Positions 9,405 to 21,072 of a DNA stretch of 64,000 nt are shown piece by piece. Position numbers and translations under genes: made by a program. Each line of letters starts with the position of its first letter. Positions within the stretch are counted from its first letter, which is position 1. The notes under the pieces are model-generated. The model had not been told where the DNA came from. It worked only from the letters and a program-made list of their open reading frames with translations, and ran no database searches. The DNA is from Trichopria drosophilae. Lineage: Eukaryota > Arthropoda > Insecta > Hymenoptera > Diapriidae. The stretch spans positions 87,498,501 through 87,562,500 of the forward strand of contig CM059582.1 in NCBI GenBank assembly GCA_030407085.1, given 5' to 3'.

Positions 9405-10239
9405 TGATGTAAATTGAGCAGGATGCCAAAATTATCAAGAGATGACGTTGGACCAAATTTCCGCGGCTAATCAGTCGGAGAATGCAGAGAAGAAGAGGGA
9501 TTGGTCGAAAAATAAAAGAAAAACGTAATTTATATTCTAAGTTCAGAAAGACTTCACAAGGGACCGAGCACGCGCTATTTTATCGAAGGCATTGAAATTT
9601 CGCGACTCGACCCGACGGTTCCTAGTTTGGAAGACAATAAAAACACAACAAAAAAAAATAATAATAATAATAATAATAAATATGAAGTCCGAAGGAGTGC
9701 CGGAACGCAAGTCCGCGCCAATGGCGCGATTATGCGAGTAGTTTCGTGCGTTTAGGGAACACTTCTTTTTCGTCCCTGGGTCTTCCAAATGTGCACGAAG
9801 GCGGATGGACGCCGTGTGCCTCAGAAAACTGCGGAGACTCGCACGACTGCACCTGGCGCAAAAATGCAAGATATTGCATGTATACTGCGCTGTGCAAAAA
9901 GTGCGGTTGAAGTCTGCAGGGAAATTGTAAGGATCGCACAGGTAGCGCCAGAGCGCTCGAAGGTGCGACTGTGGGAGAGGATCGAGGTTAGGTGAGCGAG
10001 GGAACACCAAGAGATGTTGCCTCGGGGAAGGTTGAAAGCCAAGTGCCAGAGCTTGTGCCTCACTCCAACAGGTAACCTCGGAGAGCGAGGCGGGGGTACC
10101 AGCGGAGAGGGTGAGGAGATCGACACGCACTCTGTCGGAACGTGCTCGAAACGATTGCACAGCTACCGATTGCCGCGAAATTTAAAAGCGAGAGAAAGAG
10201 TCGTTTCTCGGAACTATTTATTTGGGGACGTTTACGTCA
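9405..10239 (-). repeat. Gypsy 1, 5' LTR
   Basis: 835 bp, pairing with 3193-4025. Ends TTTACGTCA followed by TAAT. Promoter and polyadenylation signals should lie here by family, but I cannot place them confidently. Confidence 0.95.
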
Positions 10240-10474
10240 TAATATTATGACAAAACCATACCATATATGTAGACTTTTTTGTATTAAGTTTGGTGGTGTG
10301 TTAATAAGCCATTACCTGTTGATAACATAATTATTTACTTATTTGAAAAACAATGTAAAACAAGATTATTTAAAATAATTAATTTAACGGGAAAATGACG
10401 TTACATAATGACGTTATATAATTCAGAGAAATAAATTGTTTGATGAACTTTTAGTGAAAAATCTTTACTTACCT
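10240..10474. repeat. Left arm of large inverted repeat, inner part
   Basis: Reverse complement of about 15493-15690, sharing CCATACCATATATGTAGACT and GGTGGTGTGTTAATAAGCC. A short internal deletion distinguishes the arms near 10320-10345. The first four bases are the right copy of the TAAT duplication. Confidence 0.8.
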
Positions 10475-10689
10475 ACGCGATGAGAACTGTGAAAGGATGA
10501 AACTGTAGGTATTCCTTCGCCACTGTGCTAAGATTTCGGAGCTCGTTCTGCACCATGTGTCGCGTGATATCAATCTAAGAAACCCACAGTCTCAGACTGT
10601 GAAAACGCTTAGGATGAGACAGCAAAACTGCGATGCTTTCTTCGAGGCGTTCTCCTGCATAAGTTTTACTTTTTAGACTAGGGCTAAGA
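10475..10689. other. Spacer, no feature recognised
   Basis: Unique-looking DNA between the inverted-repeat arm and the first Penelope-like fragment. No coding region or RNA was recognised. Confidence 0.4.
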
Positions 10690-11275
10690 ACATCGAGTTA
10701 TTGTTTAACAGAATGTGGTAGTTAACAATATTATTTCTGTGCTCTGTGATTCGGTTGCCTAATAACCGATCCGTTCCACCAATATACACTTTTCTGAAAT
10801 TTTTGTAATTTATTTGATAGACCACACAGCTTTTTTTCATGGTGTCAAGTCGATCTTTATAAAGTTTAATACCTCCTAAATTCACATGACAAGGTTTGTA
10901 CACCACTTGTATTTTTTCTTTTCTTAGGACAACTCCAAGTTTTTCGGTGATACCTTTAACGTATGGTAAACTTGTCGTGATTTTAAAGTTGTTTTTTGAG
11001 GTATTATTTTGATTACGAATGCCGTGTAATCTATCCGATATAAGACTGTGTACGGATAACCATTTTGCAATAGTCTTTTCAACTATTTTGATATTATCAT
11101 TTTGGAATTTCTTATCTGATAATTTGATAGCCCGATCGATTACCCGTATGCGACACTAATTTTGTAGTTCATTGGATGGCTAGATTGAAAATGTAGGTAT
11201 CTTCTTGACCATGTACTCTTATGGTACCAATTGGTTAAGATGGTTCCATTGTTTTTCCGTATTAATGTGATGACA
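10690..11275 (-). pseudogene. Penelope-like fragment A: RT thumb + GIY-YIG
   Basis: Inverted partial copy of the second Penelope-like element's 3' half (compare 13360-14157). The 3' part encodes KSCVVYQINYKNFRKVYIGG followed by TDRLLGNRITEHRNN, the GIY-YIG nuclease signature of Penelope-like elements; the YIGG here replaces YIGE. About 180 bp between the NN codons and the conserved C-terminal NYHIL are deleted relative to copy B. Upstream (11160-11275) the frame is broken and truncated. Copies A and B point away from each other. Confidence 0.8.
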
Positions 11276-11301
11276 TTTTTTTAGTGAATATATAATTCTT
11301 A

Positions 11302-11441
11302 CGAGGGCTGACATCGACAGCCGAGACGTAAATATTGTCGTTTTTATTATTTCGTATACACCGACCGAATACGCCAAGAACCTGTTATATTGTAAAATTT
11401 ATCTACTGTCGGTCAAGAAGAAACTTCACTTATCGTGAAAA
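11302..11441 (+). repeat. Leader repeat, copy 2 (5' UTR of Penelope B)
   Basis: Matches 2193-2332 in inverted orientation and 15777-15866 directly. It ends at the ATG of the Penelope-like N-terminal frame, so it is best read as that element's 5' leader or pseudo-LTR. Confidence 0.7.
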
Positions 11442-14157
11442 ATGAATTTTTTCATTGGCTTCACCAGAAAAACTGGAGGCTGGATCCAACAGACTTTTGG
11501 ATCTCAAGTTGTTCATTTTTTAAGTACTTGGACACGTTTATCTACTCATTTAGGAAAATTAATTAACCAAAGAATCTTTTTATTAAGATGTAGGAAAAAT
11601 CATGTTCTTCCGAATCATTTACACAATAGTAAAATATGTATGGGAAGAAATTTTACTCAACCGAAAGTTATCACGAAATTTTCAAATATAAATTATTTAG
11701 TGCAATTTAAGATCCTTAATTTATAAATATCGGATGTAATATGCCAAATTAATAAGATCAAAAAACAAAAACAAGGATTGTTCAGAAACCTCGAAAGGCA
11801 TCTACCACATAATATCTTAAACATAATAATATCATAAATTTTTTATTCTATGAGGAGAAAAAATTCAATAGAATTCTTAAATTTCATAGAAATAGATTGA
11901 TTAAAAAATACAATTGGATGATTAACAACAGAAAAAAGAAATTTCTCTCCAAAATAAAAGTTCAACCTCAGTGGTTCAAAAACTTAACAGATATGGACAT
12001 TCCTAAAGATATTATTAAAATAGTAGCTTTGGGAGCGAAGCATGCGTTTCCGCGAAGTAAAAATTATCAAGTTCCGATCCCACAACTCATCGCGGAAATT
12101 GAAAATGGAATTAGTCGTCTTAGGTCGACAGACTTAAGAGACGATCAAAATTTGCAAGACGTGTAAAATAATCTTCGCACAGAATGTGTTGCAGTTTTAA
12201 ATAAAAGAAAATTGAATTCCAACACCACTCAACGAAAAGAATTTCACCAAAACGAAAAGTTATTTTCAGAATTGGATCCAATTAAAGTAAAATTTAAAAA
12301 ATTTTTAATTTTTAAATAAAAATTTAAAAAAAAATCTTAAAAAATAACAAAAACATATTTTTTACTAAAGCAGACAAAGGAAAAACGACTGTAGCGCTTA
12401 ACATCGACAAATACATAGCTGATATGAACAATATTTTATCAGATAAAGATACATATGTAACCTCTAGATATGAGTACACTGCAACCACAACTAAGAAAGT
12501 TGACACTTTAATTAAAAACTGGATCAAAATCCCACGGGGGATGGGGCCATATTTGAGTGATGCATCACACCGCCGGTTGTGTCCCTTGAAAAAGGAACAA
12601 CAAGTCGGCTCCCAAATTATTAGTAACTAGCTACCTGCCTTGATACTTCTGTTGGTTCAGAGCTGGAATCTAACAGTTGGAATCCAACCATATTTGCGGA
12701 TGACTACCAGGTGGACACGGCACGCTGAAGCGCTCCCCGTGTGGAACCCACCTGGTAGGGACTTGACACCACACCCCAGCTCCCCAGTACGGTGGGTATC
12801 TCGAGTCGGTTTACGATCAGGCATTCGACGGTAACAGACCAACCGAACGATCGGGTCCGTGAGGTCGTCAATTCTCAAAACTTGCTAAGAGAAGCGGATC
12901 TTTCAAAAGCTCCTCTTCGAGTTCAGGCGCTTCGACCCCTCCCCTCTTCCTTGCGGACGGAGTTACCCGCTCCGCTCTCTTCCACAAGTCCCCTGCGGGG
13001 AGACTGAAAAAGAAATTAAAAAATTCACTAAACTTCCGAAAGCAGAGCTTATTGAGACCATCAAAATTAGTTATAGTTCTACATATTTCAATTTACATAA
13101 TAATACTTACAAGCAGACATTTGGTGTCCCAATGGGTTCTCCTTTATCACCTGTTCTAGCAAATTTCGTAATAGAATTCCTCGAAGAAGAATGCATACCT
13201 AAATTAAATTTCAACATACCCTTTTTCTTCAGATATGTCGATGATATTTTGACGGCAATACCCGAAAACGAGGATGAGCAATTATTAACTTTACTTAACT
13301 CTTATGTAAAATTTGATAACATACACAAATTTACATTAGAAGTAGAACAACAAAATACTTTGTTTGAACTTTATGGATTTAACGCTAATAAGGAAAAACA
13401 ATGGAACCATCTTAACCAATTGGTACCATAAGAGTACATGGTCAGGAAGATACCTACATTTCCAATCTAGCCATCCTATGAACTACAAAAGTAGTGTCGC
13501 ATACGGGTTAATCGATTGGGTTATCAAATTATCAGATAAGAAATTCCAAAATGATAACATCAAAATAGTTGAAAAGACTTTATTGCAAAATGGTTATCCA
13601 CCACAAATCGTACACAGTCTTATATCGGATAGATTACACGGCATTCGTAATCAAAATAATACCTCAAAAAACAACTTTAAAATCACGACAAGTTTACCAT
13701 ACGTTAAAGGAATCACCGAAAAACTTGAAGTTGTCCTAAGAAAAGAAAAAATACAGGTGGTGTACAAACCTTGTCATGTGAATTTAGGAGGTATTAAATC
13801 TTATAAAGATCGACTTGACACCATGAAAAAAAGCTGTGTGGTCTATGAAATAAATTGCAAAAATTTCAGAAAAGTGTATATTGGTGAAACGGATCGGTTA
13901 TTAGGCAACCGAATCACAGAGCAGAGAAATAATATTTTAGCACCGGAGAATAAACAAACAGGGCTCTCTAAACACCGTTATGAAACTGAACACATTTTTA
14001 CTTCGAAAATGTAAAAATACTCGCCTCCGAAAAGAACTGGATGAGACGAAAAGATCTAGAAAATTTTTACATCAAGAGAGAAGTAAAAAACACAGTTAAC
14101 ATTAGATTTGCGACCTCGAATTTACCTGTTAACTACCACATTCTGTTCAACAATTAA
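11442..14157 (+). pseudogene. Penelope-like element B: RT and GIY-YIG nuclease
   Basis: A decayed but recognisable Penelope-like reading frame. N-terminal piece 11442-11726 (INQRIFLLRCRKNHVLPNHL). A second N-terminal piece lies at 11897-12166. RT finger motif TKADKGKTTVALNIDKY near 12362-12413. A GC-rich insertion/replacement (12537-13007) removes the next RT blocks. RT palm 13019-13431 has FGVPMGSPLSPVLANF and the catalytic FFFRYVDDILTA. A frameshift near 13365 leads to the thumb (YHKSTWSGRYLHFQSSHP) and GIY-YIG (CVVYEINC...KVYIGE) at 13364-14014. A further one-base shift near 14005 gives the C-terminal tail ending at 14157. The YVDD box and the nuclease YIG are intact, but the copy cannot make a whole protein. 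Confidence 0.9.
12537..13007. repeat. GC-rich insert inside the Penelope element
   Basis: A 470-bp block with base composition unlike its AT-rich surroundings interrupts the reverse-transcriptase frame. It contains an inverted pair CCAGGTGG/CCACCTGG (about 12699-12758) enclosing a second pair (CACGG/CCGTG), so the transcript could fold into a strong stem. No target duplication is obvious and coding for the missing RT blocks is absent, so it replaced as well as interrupted. It may be a SINE or the 5' end of a non-LTR element. Not identified. Confidence 0.4.
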
Positions 14158-14399
14158 GAACGTGACGTTTAATATTGTTACAAAGTTTTTCGGTTGTAAC
14201 CAAACACATATTATTTTCAAACGTTTAAAATAAATTATGATCATGCGCTTAGGTTTCAAATTGAGTGACTTAATAATACTATTATTCGAACACAGAGGTC
14301 CACGTCGTTGCACACGCACACTCCTGCAAATGTGAATAACCTGTACGAGGAACTTGACAAATCGAACTAATGAAAAATGACAGTTAATAGAAATTCATC
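14158..14399. other. Penelope 3' region, non-coding
   Basis: AT-rich sequence after the Penelope stop and before the jockey-like fragment. It probably includes the element's 3' UTR. The boundary is not visible. Confidence 0.4.
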
Positions 14400-15368
14400 C
14401 GGTTATTGTTAAATCTTAAAAGCCCGCTGGACTCTTCCAAATTACACATGGATATTGATTGCTTACTTAAGTGGTCCATCGATAATGATTTACCTCTGAA
14501 TTTTAATAAATGTCAAGTTTTGAATTTTCATAGAAGTAAACATTATTTGAAATATGATTATATACTTGGGAGTAACCCATTACGAAGAGTTGAATCATTG
14601 TCTGATCTGGGTGTACTTTTTGATTATTGGCATCATTTTCTGGCCATATCAATAACATTACACTAAAAGCGTTAAGATGAACCGGCTTTATTAAAAGGGT
14701 CACTTTTCAATTCCGTAAACCCGAAACTATTTTATATTTATAAAAACCTTAGTTATGCCTGTTTTAACTTATGCGTCGGTAATTGGGTCGCCCTATACAC
14801 AAGTTATGTTTACACCTCTCGAATCTGTTCAGCATAGAATTTTGCGTTATATGTCACGTAAATCAGCGATTCCCATGAATTATTTTGATCACGATTTTGA
14901 ACCTATCATGCGTTCTTATAGCTTTATGTCCTTGCGACAACTTTTTAAATATTACGACTATTTGTTTGCATTTAAAATATGTAAGAATTTATTCAATTGT
15001 GATGAAATCTCTTCTCTTTTTCATTATTGATCTTTGTCTTATAACTTTCGGGCACCTCGTACAGTTCAAGAATCGTGGAATTTATCCAATTATAGTTATT
15101 ATTCTTCGGTAGATCGATTGCGTCGCTCATGGAATAGCACTCCTTTATGTATTCGAAATTGTTCATATGTAGGGTCATGTAAAGCTCTAATTCGAGCATA
15201 TATTTTAAGTTCGGGTTAAGGTCTCATTGTTTTTCTTTTTTTTTCACTCTATTTAATATTGTAAATTTTATTAAGCGATGTTTGTAATCGCGTGTTTCTT
15301 TTTTTAATTGTCAGAACGACTGACTGTTACTGTATCCACTTTTGTAAAGGGCGTACCGCCCGTTTAAT
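14400..15368 (+). pseudogene. Jockey-like non-LTR element, 3' end of ORF2
   Basis: Truncated C-terminal part of a non-LTR reverse transcriptase. The first block (14406-14620) has LPLNFNKCQVLNFHRSKH and RVESLSDLGVLFD, the post-catalytic region of jockey/I-like ORF2. After frame breaks near 14620-14755, a block (14755-15030) reads LTYASVIGSPYT and ESVQHRILRYMSRKS, the conserved end module. The final block (15034-15219) reads RLRRSWNSTPLCIRNCS. The catalytic FADD region is absent, so the copy is 5'-truncated. A 150-bp 3' UTR and a (TAAA)n tail follow. A relative sits at 34126-34774 on the other strand. Confidence 0.85.
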
Positions 15369-15396
15369 TCTAAATAAATAAATAAATAAATAAATT
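15369..15396 (+). repeat. (TAAA)n tail of the jockey-like element
   Basis: Seven tandem TAAA-type units directly after the 3' UTR. This is the usual tail of many insect jockey-like elements. Confidence 0.8.
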
Positions 15397-15492
15397 TACA
15401 GTAAAACTTATACAATTTTGTAATGGTGTGTGTAGTTAATAAGTTAGCCACAACGCAATTTTTATGGATGACGCCTATAATATATTAATCAT

Positions 15493-17002
15493 AGGTAAGT
15501 AAAGATTTTTCACTAAAAGTTCATCAAACAATTTATTTCTCTGAATTATGTAACGTCATTATGTAACGTCATTTTCCCGTTAATTGTTTTAAATAATCTT
15601 GTTTTACATTGGTAATGGCTTATTAACACACCACCAAACTTAATAGAAAAAAGTCTACATATATGGTATGGTTTTGTCATAATATTATAATCAATGTTAA
15701 TATGTTAATTAATTTATTAACCAAATTAAGTTACATTATATTTTTTAAGTGAATAAAGAATTCTTACGAGGGCTGACATCGACAGCCGAGACGTAAATAT
15801 TGTTGTTTTTATTATATTATTTTGTATACACCGACCGAATAAGCCAAGAACCCGTTAAATTGTAAAAAAAAAAATCAATGATTAAATATGCATTTTCCCA
15901 TATTGACAGCGTTAAAACCACATTGCGTGAAGGCATCTGCATAATAAATAATGTTTACATAATATATAATAAATCGTAAGTTTTTTGTGAAATGTGACGA
16001 AACTTTGTAAAATAATGAAATTTTACTTACATTGAGTGCCTCGAATAAGGGAGACAAATGTATCCTCAAGGAAGTTAATATTTTTATGCAAATTAAAGTT
16101 ATAAGAGGGACAGAGCTTGCGGTGGCAGAACTTGTGAAGACTGAATTGCGAATGCTTTCAAATCATTAAATCACCATGACAACTTCGCTGAAGATAACCA
16201 ACGGCGTGTAATCTCCAAAAGCAAATGTAACACATATTAGAACAATTGATATAAATCTTTTATTTTTATTTGGTACAAGTTCTCTATTAATTATCAATCC
16301 TACCTCCCAAATCGTTGCATTTGACGAAGAAAATAATATCACAGGGATATGATATAATTAATATCACATATTAACTTAAACAGTCAGCTAATCATTTATG
16401 ACAAGGCCAAAAAAGGATAACAAGTGATTTTTACCGACACGTGTTTAAATAAATACGTAAGTATTACGTATAATAATATAAGTACGTAAAATAATAAATA
16501 TTCAAGTAGAAATATTTTGCAATAAAAATTTGAATTCGCTCTTCAATTGTACGGTAATTTCGTAAATAAACTCATCTAAGTTTTATTGAAGTTATTTATG
16601 AATCCGAATAAAATCAATAATAAAATAACTATGTATATATTGAAATACAGCATACAGCATATTATGTACCAGAGAGAAAATAAAAGACTTTTGAATTATA
16701 AGACCATTATGTATTCGCAACAGAAGCATTCAAATCGAAGACGAATAGAGAGAACATTTTTCGAATTGCTTCAAGTCACGGCCCACGTGGTACATATGAT
16801 ATTTCAATACAATATTGTAGTAAAAAGCAAAAAATGCCTTTTTGCATAAATGTTATACTGAAAACGTAATTTGTCTTTAAAGATTTTGCATCGCGAATTA
16901 TTACAGAGTTATAAATTATCTTACATTTCACATGGTCGAACTATGAAACAAAAACTGATACCTTTCCAATTTATTGGTAAAAAACAAGCAAGAAAAAGAA
17001 TT
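15493..17002. repeat. Right arm of large inverted repeat
   Basis: Reverse complement of the left arm (2333-3192 plus 10240-10474). It carries extra DNA (about 15775-16222) missing from the left arm, including leader repeat copy 3. The 87-codon frame 16586-16849 mirrors 2486-2749. The outer end breaks off after AAGAATT at 17002, matching the left arm's outer end at 2333. Confidence 0.8.
15777..15866 (+). repeat. Leader repeat, copy 3 (truncated)
   Basis: Begins CGAGGGCTGACATCGACAGC like the other two copies but stops matching after AAGAACCCGTTAAATTGTAA. No ATG-linked frame follows. Confidence 0.7.
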
Positions 17003-17353
17003 TCATAGGCTCATTTGAATAGTGCTTTTCTACAAGTAACAAATTTAATAAGCAGTGATGAAGGTAATTCGGGCTAAACCAACCCTATTTGGGAAGAAAA
17101 TCTTTCTACATCGAACTCAAATTTTAATTCCAATTCTCATACTCCCCGTATAACACAAAGACTGCTATAGATCTCCCCGGAGTTCAATTTCAGAAGTTTC
17201 CTGGGAGCTCGCGCAATTGCTCTGTATGAGCTTTGTGGGAGTTCAATACAACACAAAGCTGATGTAGAGCTCAATTTCATAAGTTCCCTGGGAGCTTGCT
17301 CAACTGCACTGTACGAGTTCTATGGGAGCTCCATCGGTAATCTTCTTATGTAC
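17003..17353. repeat. Degenerate GAGTTC/GGAGCTC repeat patch
   Basis: No gene. Two imperfect copies of a roughly 100-bp unit at about 17155-17250 and 17250-17335 share CTGGGAGCT, GAGCTC and TACGAGTTCTATGGGAGCTC-like strings. A related patch occurs at about 30170-30300. Confidence 0.4.
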
Positions 17354-17357
17354 ATAT

Positions 17358-17851
17358 GAGTCATTCCACGTCAACCGGGACACTTTTCGGACATGATGTC
17401 ATGGAATTAAACGAAAATTTTTTTGCGTATTCTTTGGCAAAAATAAATACAGCAAACAATTTTTTATTTTTTTTTTCGCGCCATATTTCAAAAGTTACAA
17501 GCAGTTGAAAACTCTCAAAAACGTCCGAAAACGGTGAAAACGCTCTGTTTGAAACGCTCATATCTTCTGTTCCTTTTATCGCACAGACTTGGGTCGGTAC
17601 TCATTTTAAAGCTTAGAATACGTACTTTCATACTACAAAAATGAAATTTAGGAAAATAAAAAATCCTATACTTTTTTTCGAAAGTTGAAGTTTGAGAATT
17701 AATTTTAAGCGGTAGGACCACGAGTTACAATTTTGGGACAGATCGTAACGTAAGCCTTGACAAATTCTCTATAAAAATGGTAAGTTTGAAAATGGAGAAA
17801 CGATGGATTGTATTTTTTTTAAGCGATTGAATTTGAAGTTCACGACGCGCG
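17358..17851. repeat. Sola-like 1 left terminal inverted repeat
   Basis: About 494 bp, mirrored at 28651-29143. Short frames inside it (17515-17721) mirror 28780-28986 with identical translations, showing near-identity of the repeats rather than a gene. Confidence 0.9.
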
Positions 17852-18302
17852 CCCGTGGTGCAGTACAACAGCGCTCCCGCTGTGCGCTCGGTCTTGCACT
17901 CATACTATTATGAAGTATGAAGGGTCATTTTGTTTTTTTCTCGGAAGTTAACAGGGAGGTGACTACAATTGAATCATTTATCTTATTAACTCCTTAATTG
18001 CAGATGACAAAGATTTTGAAAAAATCGTAAAACCGAACTTTTAATTATTTTAAATCTTCTATTTTAAACAATATAATCTTACTCTGCCTAGAAATGGTAT
18101 TGTTTTAAATTTACATAAATTATTAGCTTCGTTAGCCTAACTTATATTTTCTGGAAAAAAATCTTCGTCATTAGCCGCAGTTTAGGGGGTTAAAAACTGT
18201 TTAAAATTCCGTTCGAAAACGGTGAGACATTAGGTATAAAATATAATAAATTTGACACAAGTAACCAATTTAAATTTATCAAAAAATATATTTCATTTTA
18301 TT
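17852..18302. other. Sola-like 1, 3' untranslated region
   Basis: Non-coding DNA between the left inverted repeat and the transposase stop. AT-rich. No other feature seen. Confidence 0.5.
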
Positions 18303-20023
18303 TCATTTTATTTTACATACAATCCCTTCAATTTCAGTTTTCGAGTTGGAAAATATCTTTGCGGCTACTTTTTCATTGGAAATTGGTTTAATATAATGAA
18401 ATTTGATGGTACCTTTCAGCAATTTCGACTGCTCAAACCGTGTTTTTAAACTTTCCTTTTCTTCATTATATTGCTCCACAGTAAAAAACCCGAAAGAAAT
18501 GTTTTTAATGTTTTTATTATTTATGGCCCATAAATATAATTTTTTGGGCGTATTTATCGGCTCTTGTCGTGGCTCTAGGCTGCTTTTAGCAGCTAATCTT
18601 TTAAAACTTCCTCCGATACCGTCGCATGATCCCTTTCTATGAGAAGTCGCGAAAAAATTCCACTGTGCTGCTATGCCAAAATCTTTTTCATGAAGACACA
18701 AGTTAAGGAAATTTTTTTTATTTTTGTACTGAGCAGCTGCTCCGTCAGAAAAGTAAATTATTTTTTTCATTTGCTGTATTTCTTTCTTTAAAAATTGAAT
18801 AAAATGCCTTTGAAAAAGATGGAAGGCTATGGTATTATGTTTTAAGGACTCTGCAATTGCAACATAATTTTTATGTTTTATAATTCCGTCTTCTTTGTAG
18901 TAAGCAACGAAAGGATGTATAGTCGCTTGGTCGTTATTCCAGTGAACACCCTGAATTGCATCTTGGATCACAAAACCGTAATTTTCAGCAGTCACACACT
19001 ACCAAGCATTCTCCTTCCTTTCGTTCGGCTTTTACCTTAGAATAATAACAGGATTGTTGCTTAGCAATGAATGCATGGCTGACCAACGGTTTTAATTTTA
19101 CTTCAAACTTCTCTAAGAACTCTTCCACAGAAGAAGATATTGTTTCCAGATTTGCTCTGTCGACGGATACCCATTGTTTATACATTACTGTGTCGATGCA
19201 TTCATTTTCGAATACATCTTGTAGTTGTTTAACTATATTCTCTAAACCTGGGCAACTTGCGCACTGATTCAAATTACAATCAACGGAGGGTGAAGAGCAA
19301 AGCATACGAGATAAAATATCTTTATAATCATGAATGGGTTGCGTAGTATCGGCTGTCAGTCGCGATAATCTTGCACCTTCTATCATCAATTTCACATTTT
19401 CATGAATTGAGCAAACACATACGGAATGGGTCCCGTTAGCTCCCGGCAGTACGCACTCTTTTGGTCTCAAATCACAGAACTTTGAAAATCCGATCTTCAA
19501 ATCGGAATATTCAGCCATTTCTTTAAACATGCGATAAGTCTCCTTCAAATTACTGAGTATAAGCCTTTTCTGTTTTTGTATTTTCTCTCCATTTTCTTTA
19601 ACGGTAACATAATTTTTTTTACCTGGCATTACACGGCTCGTAATATCTGATGCATAGAAATCTTTAACAGATTTCACAGTCATTTCGGATAATTTCTTAC
19701 CAGTTTTCGAATTAGGTGTCGACAATATTCCAAATTCCTGAGCTGTTTGCTTTGCAATAGAGATCATGCCGTTAGATGCGTGAAAAGTATTTTGGATTTT
19801 TAAAAAGGGCCAGTCGTGGACAAGTGTTAATATAGAAATTTTTTTCTTGCGATCAGTCGTTACAGAAAACTCTGTTTTTAATATTTCAAGAATTTGATGT
19901 TCTTTTACGACCAGCGATTCTTCTTCAAGATGAAATACCTTCGAAGCCAGTTCACGATTCACCTCCAGTAATTTCTTTGTACAATAATTTTTCTTCGCCA
20001 TTCTTTTTTTCTTGATTGGCGAT
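18303..20023 (-). pseudogene. Sola-like 1 transposase, main part
   Basis: Two overlapping frames (18985-20023 and 18303-18995) form the bulk of the transposase. Shared landmarks with the 42326-44245 protein are a C-x2-C-rich middle (LNQCASCPGLENIV), VEEFLEKFEVKLKPLVSHAF, then FSDGAAAQYKNKKNF (second acidic residue) and GSCDGIGGSFKRLA (third). The first acidic residue lies at the frame change near 18993, where a 2-base deletion relative to the sister copy shifts the frame. The C-terminal 90 residues after the third Asp are present here but absent from the sister copy. The frame continues across the gypsy 2 insertion into 28114-28450. Confidence 0.85.
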
Positions 20024-20027
20024 ACAT

Positions 20028-20750
20028 TGTAACGATTTTTAATCTTCGCCGGGATTTCACCGGTCAAGGTCATCCACCGCACGGTTGACCTTGCTCCGTT
20101 TGAACTGTCGGTCGACAGAAACCCGCGGCACACCAAACCGTCCACCGACTAACTCGTTATCGGAGCGGATAGGATGGGTCGTTATAAAAATTGCCGGTTC
20201 ATAACCCAAACAAAATATAATACTAAGTGCGTTTATTGGTATTTACAATTATGTTAAGAACCCGCACAAAATAAAACATAAAAATAAACGCTGCGAGGTG
20301 TCGCCGCAAACTCTACCGCGCTTTCGGTTATATAAAAAAAGATGACCGCAATCATAAAGAGAGGGGAAGAGAGAGAAGGATGAACCTTGTCGGTACGGCC
20401 AAGCCGGTACTTACATTGAATGGTAAAGCTGCCACCAACGCTCCAGTAATCTCACAGGATCAACTTTCACCCACGATTAGTGTCAGTGACGGAATTTTAT
20501 GATTTTCGCGCACAAGACGGTTCGCGTGGCTCGAGGAAATCGAATCTGTCGACTTTCGTCATTCCGATCCCCGAGCTTTTCGCGCTTGCTCCCCTCCCGA
20601 TCGTCTCCTCTCTTTCTCTTCGCCTCTCTCTGTCTCTTTCTTTCCGCGATCGTACCTGAAACAATTAATCTAAATAATTAATATATTATTTAACCGATGA
20701 AGACGGTTCGCCGTAACAAGAGTGTCCGATACCCCGGTGCTCTTGTTACA
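20028..20750 (-). repeat. Gypsy 2, 3' LTR
   Basis: 723 bp, same length as its partner. Contains a CT-rich stretch (about 20575-20650). Confidence 0.95.
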
Positions 20751-20764
20751 CTCCCCGTCCCCAG
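20751..20764 (-). promoter_or_regulatory. Polypurine tract of gypsy 2
   Basis: Minus strand reads CTGGGGACGGGGAG directly before the LTR start TGTAAC, the expected position for plus-strand priming. One C interrupts the purine run. Confidence 0.7.
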
Positions 20765-21072
20765 ACGCCGCGTACCGGGAGCGGTACCGGCTCGACCTTG
20801 CGTACAGACAAGTCGGTTATTTCCATGATCAGGCTATTGGGACAGAAAAATAAAAAGATCAAAATTATAACAATCAAGAAATAAATAAATAAATAAATAA
20901 GTAAGAGTGTAAGGATGGGAAGGAGGATAGGTGAATCAATACTCTCCTCTTTGTTTCCCCAACCTTTATATTCTTAAGGGGTTAAGGTCCCCACCCTGTA
21001 CAACGTAGGGGCCGTTAGGCCATTATAATCATCCGGTCGGGTCTTGCCGGGGAAGCCGGTCTTGCCGGTAAT
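20765..21072. other. Gypsy 2 3' non-coding region
   Basis: Between ORF3 and the polypurine tract. An AAAT microsatellite lies at 20878-20900. No gene seen. Confidence 0.5.

Larger units (their letters stand above)
3193..10239 (-). mobile_element. Ty3/gypsy LTR retrotransposon 1
   Basis: A full-length 7047-bp element on the minus strand. It has two 833-835-bp LTRs (TG...CA), a TAAT target duplication, a primer-binding site next to the 5' LTR, a purine tract next to the 3' LTR, then gag, a single-frame pol (protease, reverse transcriptase, RNase H, integrase) and a third ORF. LTRs differ at roughly 11 positions plus small indels (about 98-99% identical by eye), implying a fairly recent insertion. 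It is probably dead: one in-frame stop interrupts pol, the reverse-transcriptase YxDD box reads YLND, and the zinc knuckle is out of frame. It inserted into the left arm of the large inverted repeat. Confidence 0.95.

Noticed and set aside
12537..13007. HDV-like ribozyme of an R2-type element
   Set aside because: The nested stems are suggestive, but I could not fit the double-pseudoknot core; kept only as an unidentified structured insert.
17515..17721. 68-codon frame conserved in both inverted repeats of Sola-like 1 (also 28780-28986)
   Set aside because: Identity follows from near-identical TIRs; no independent evidence of coding.
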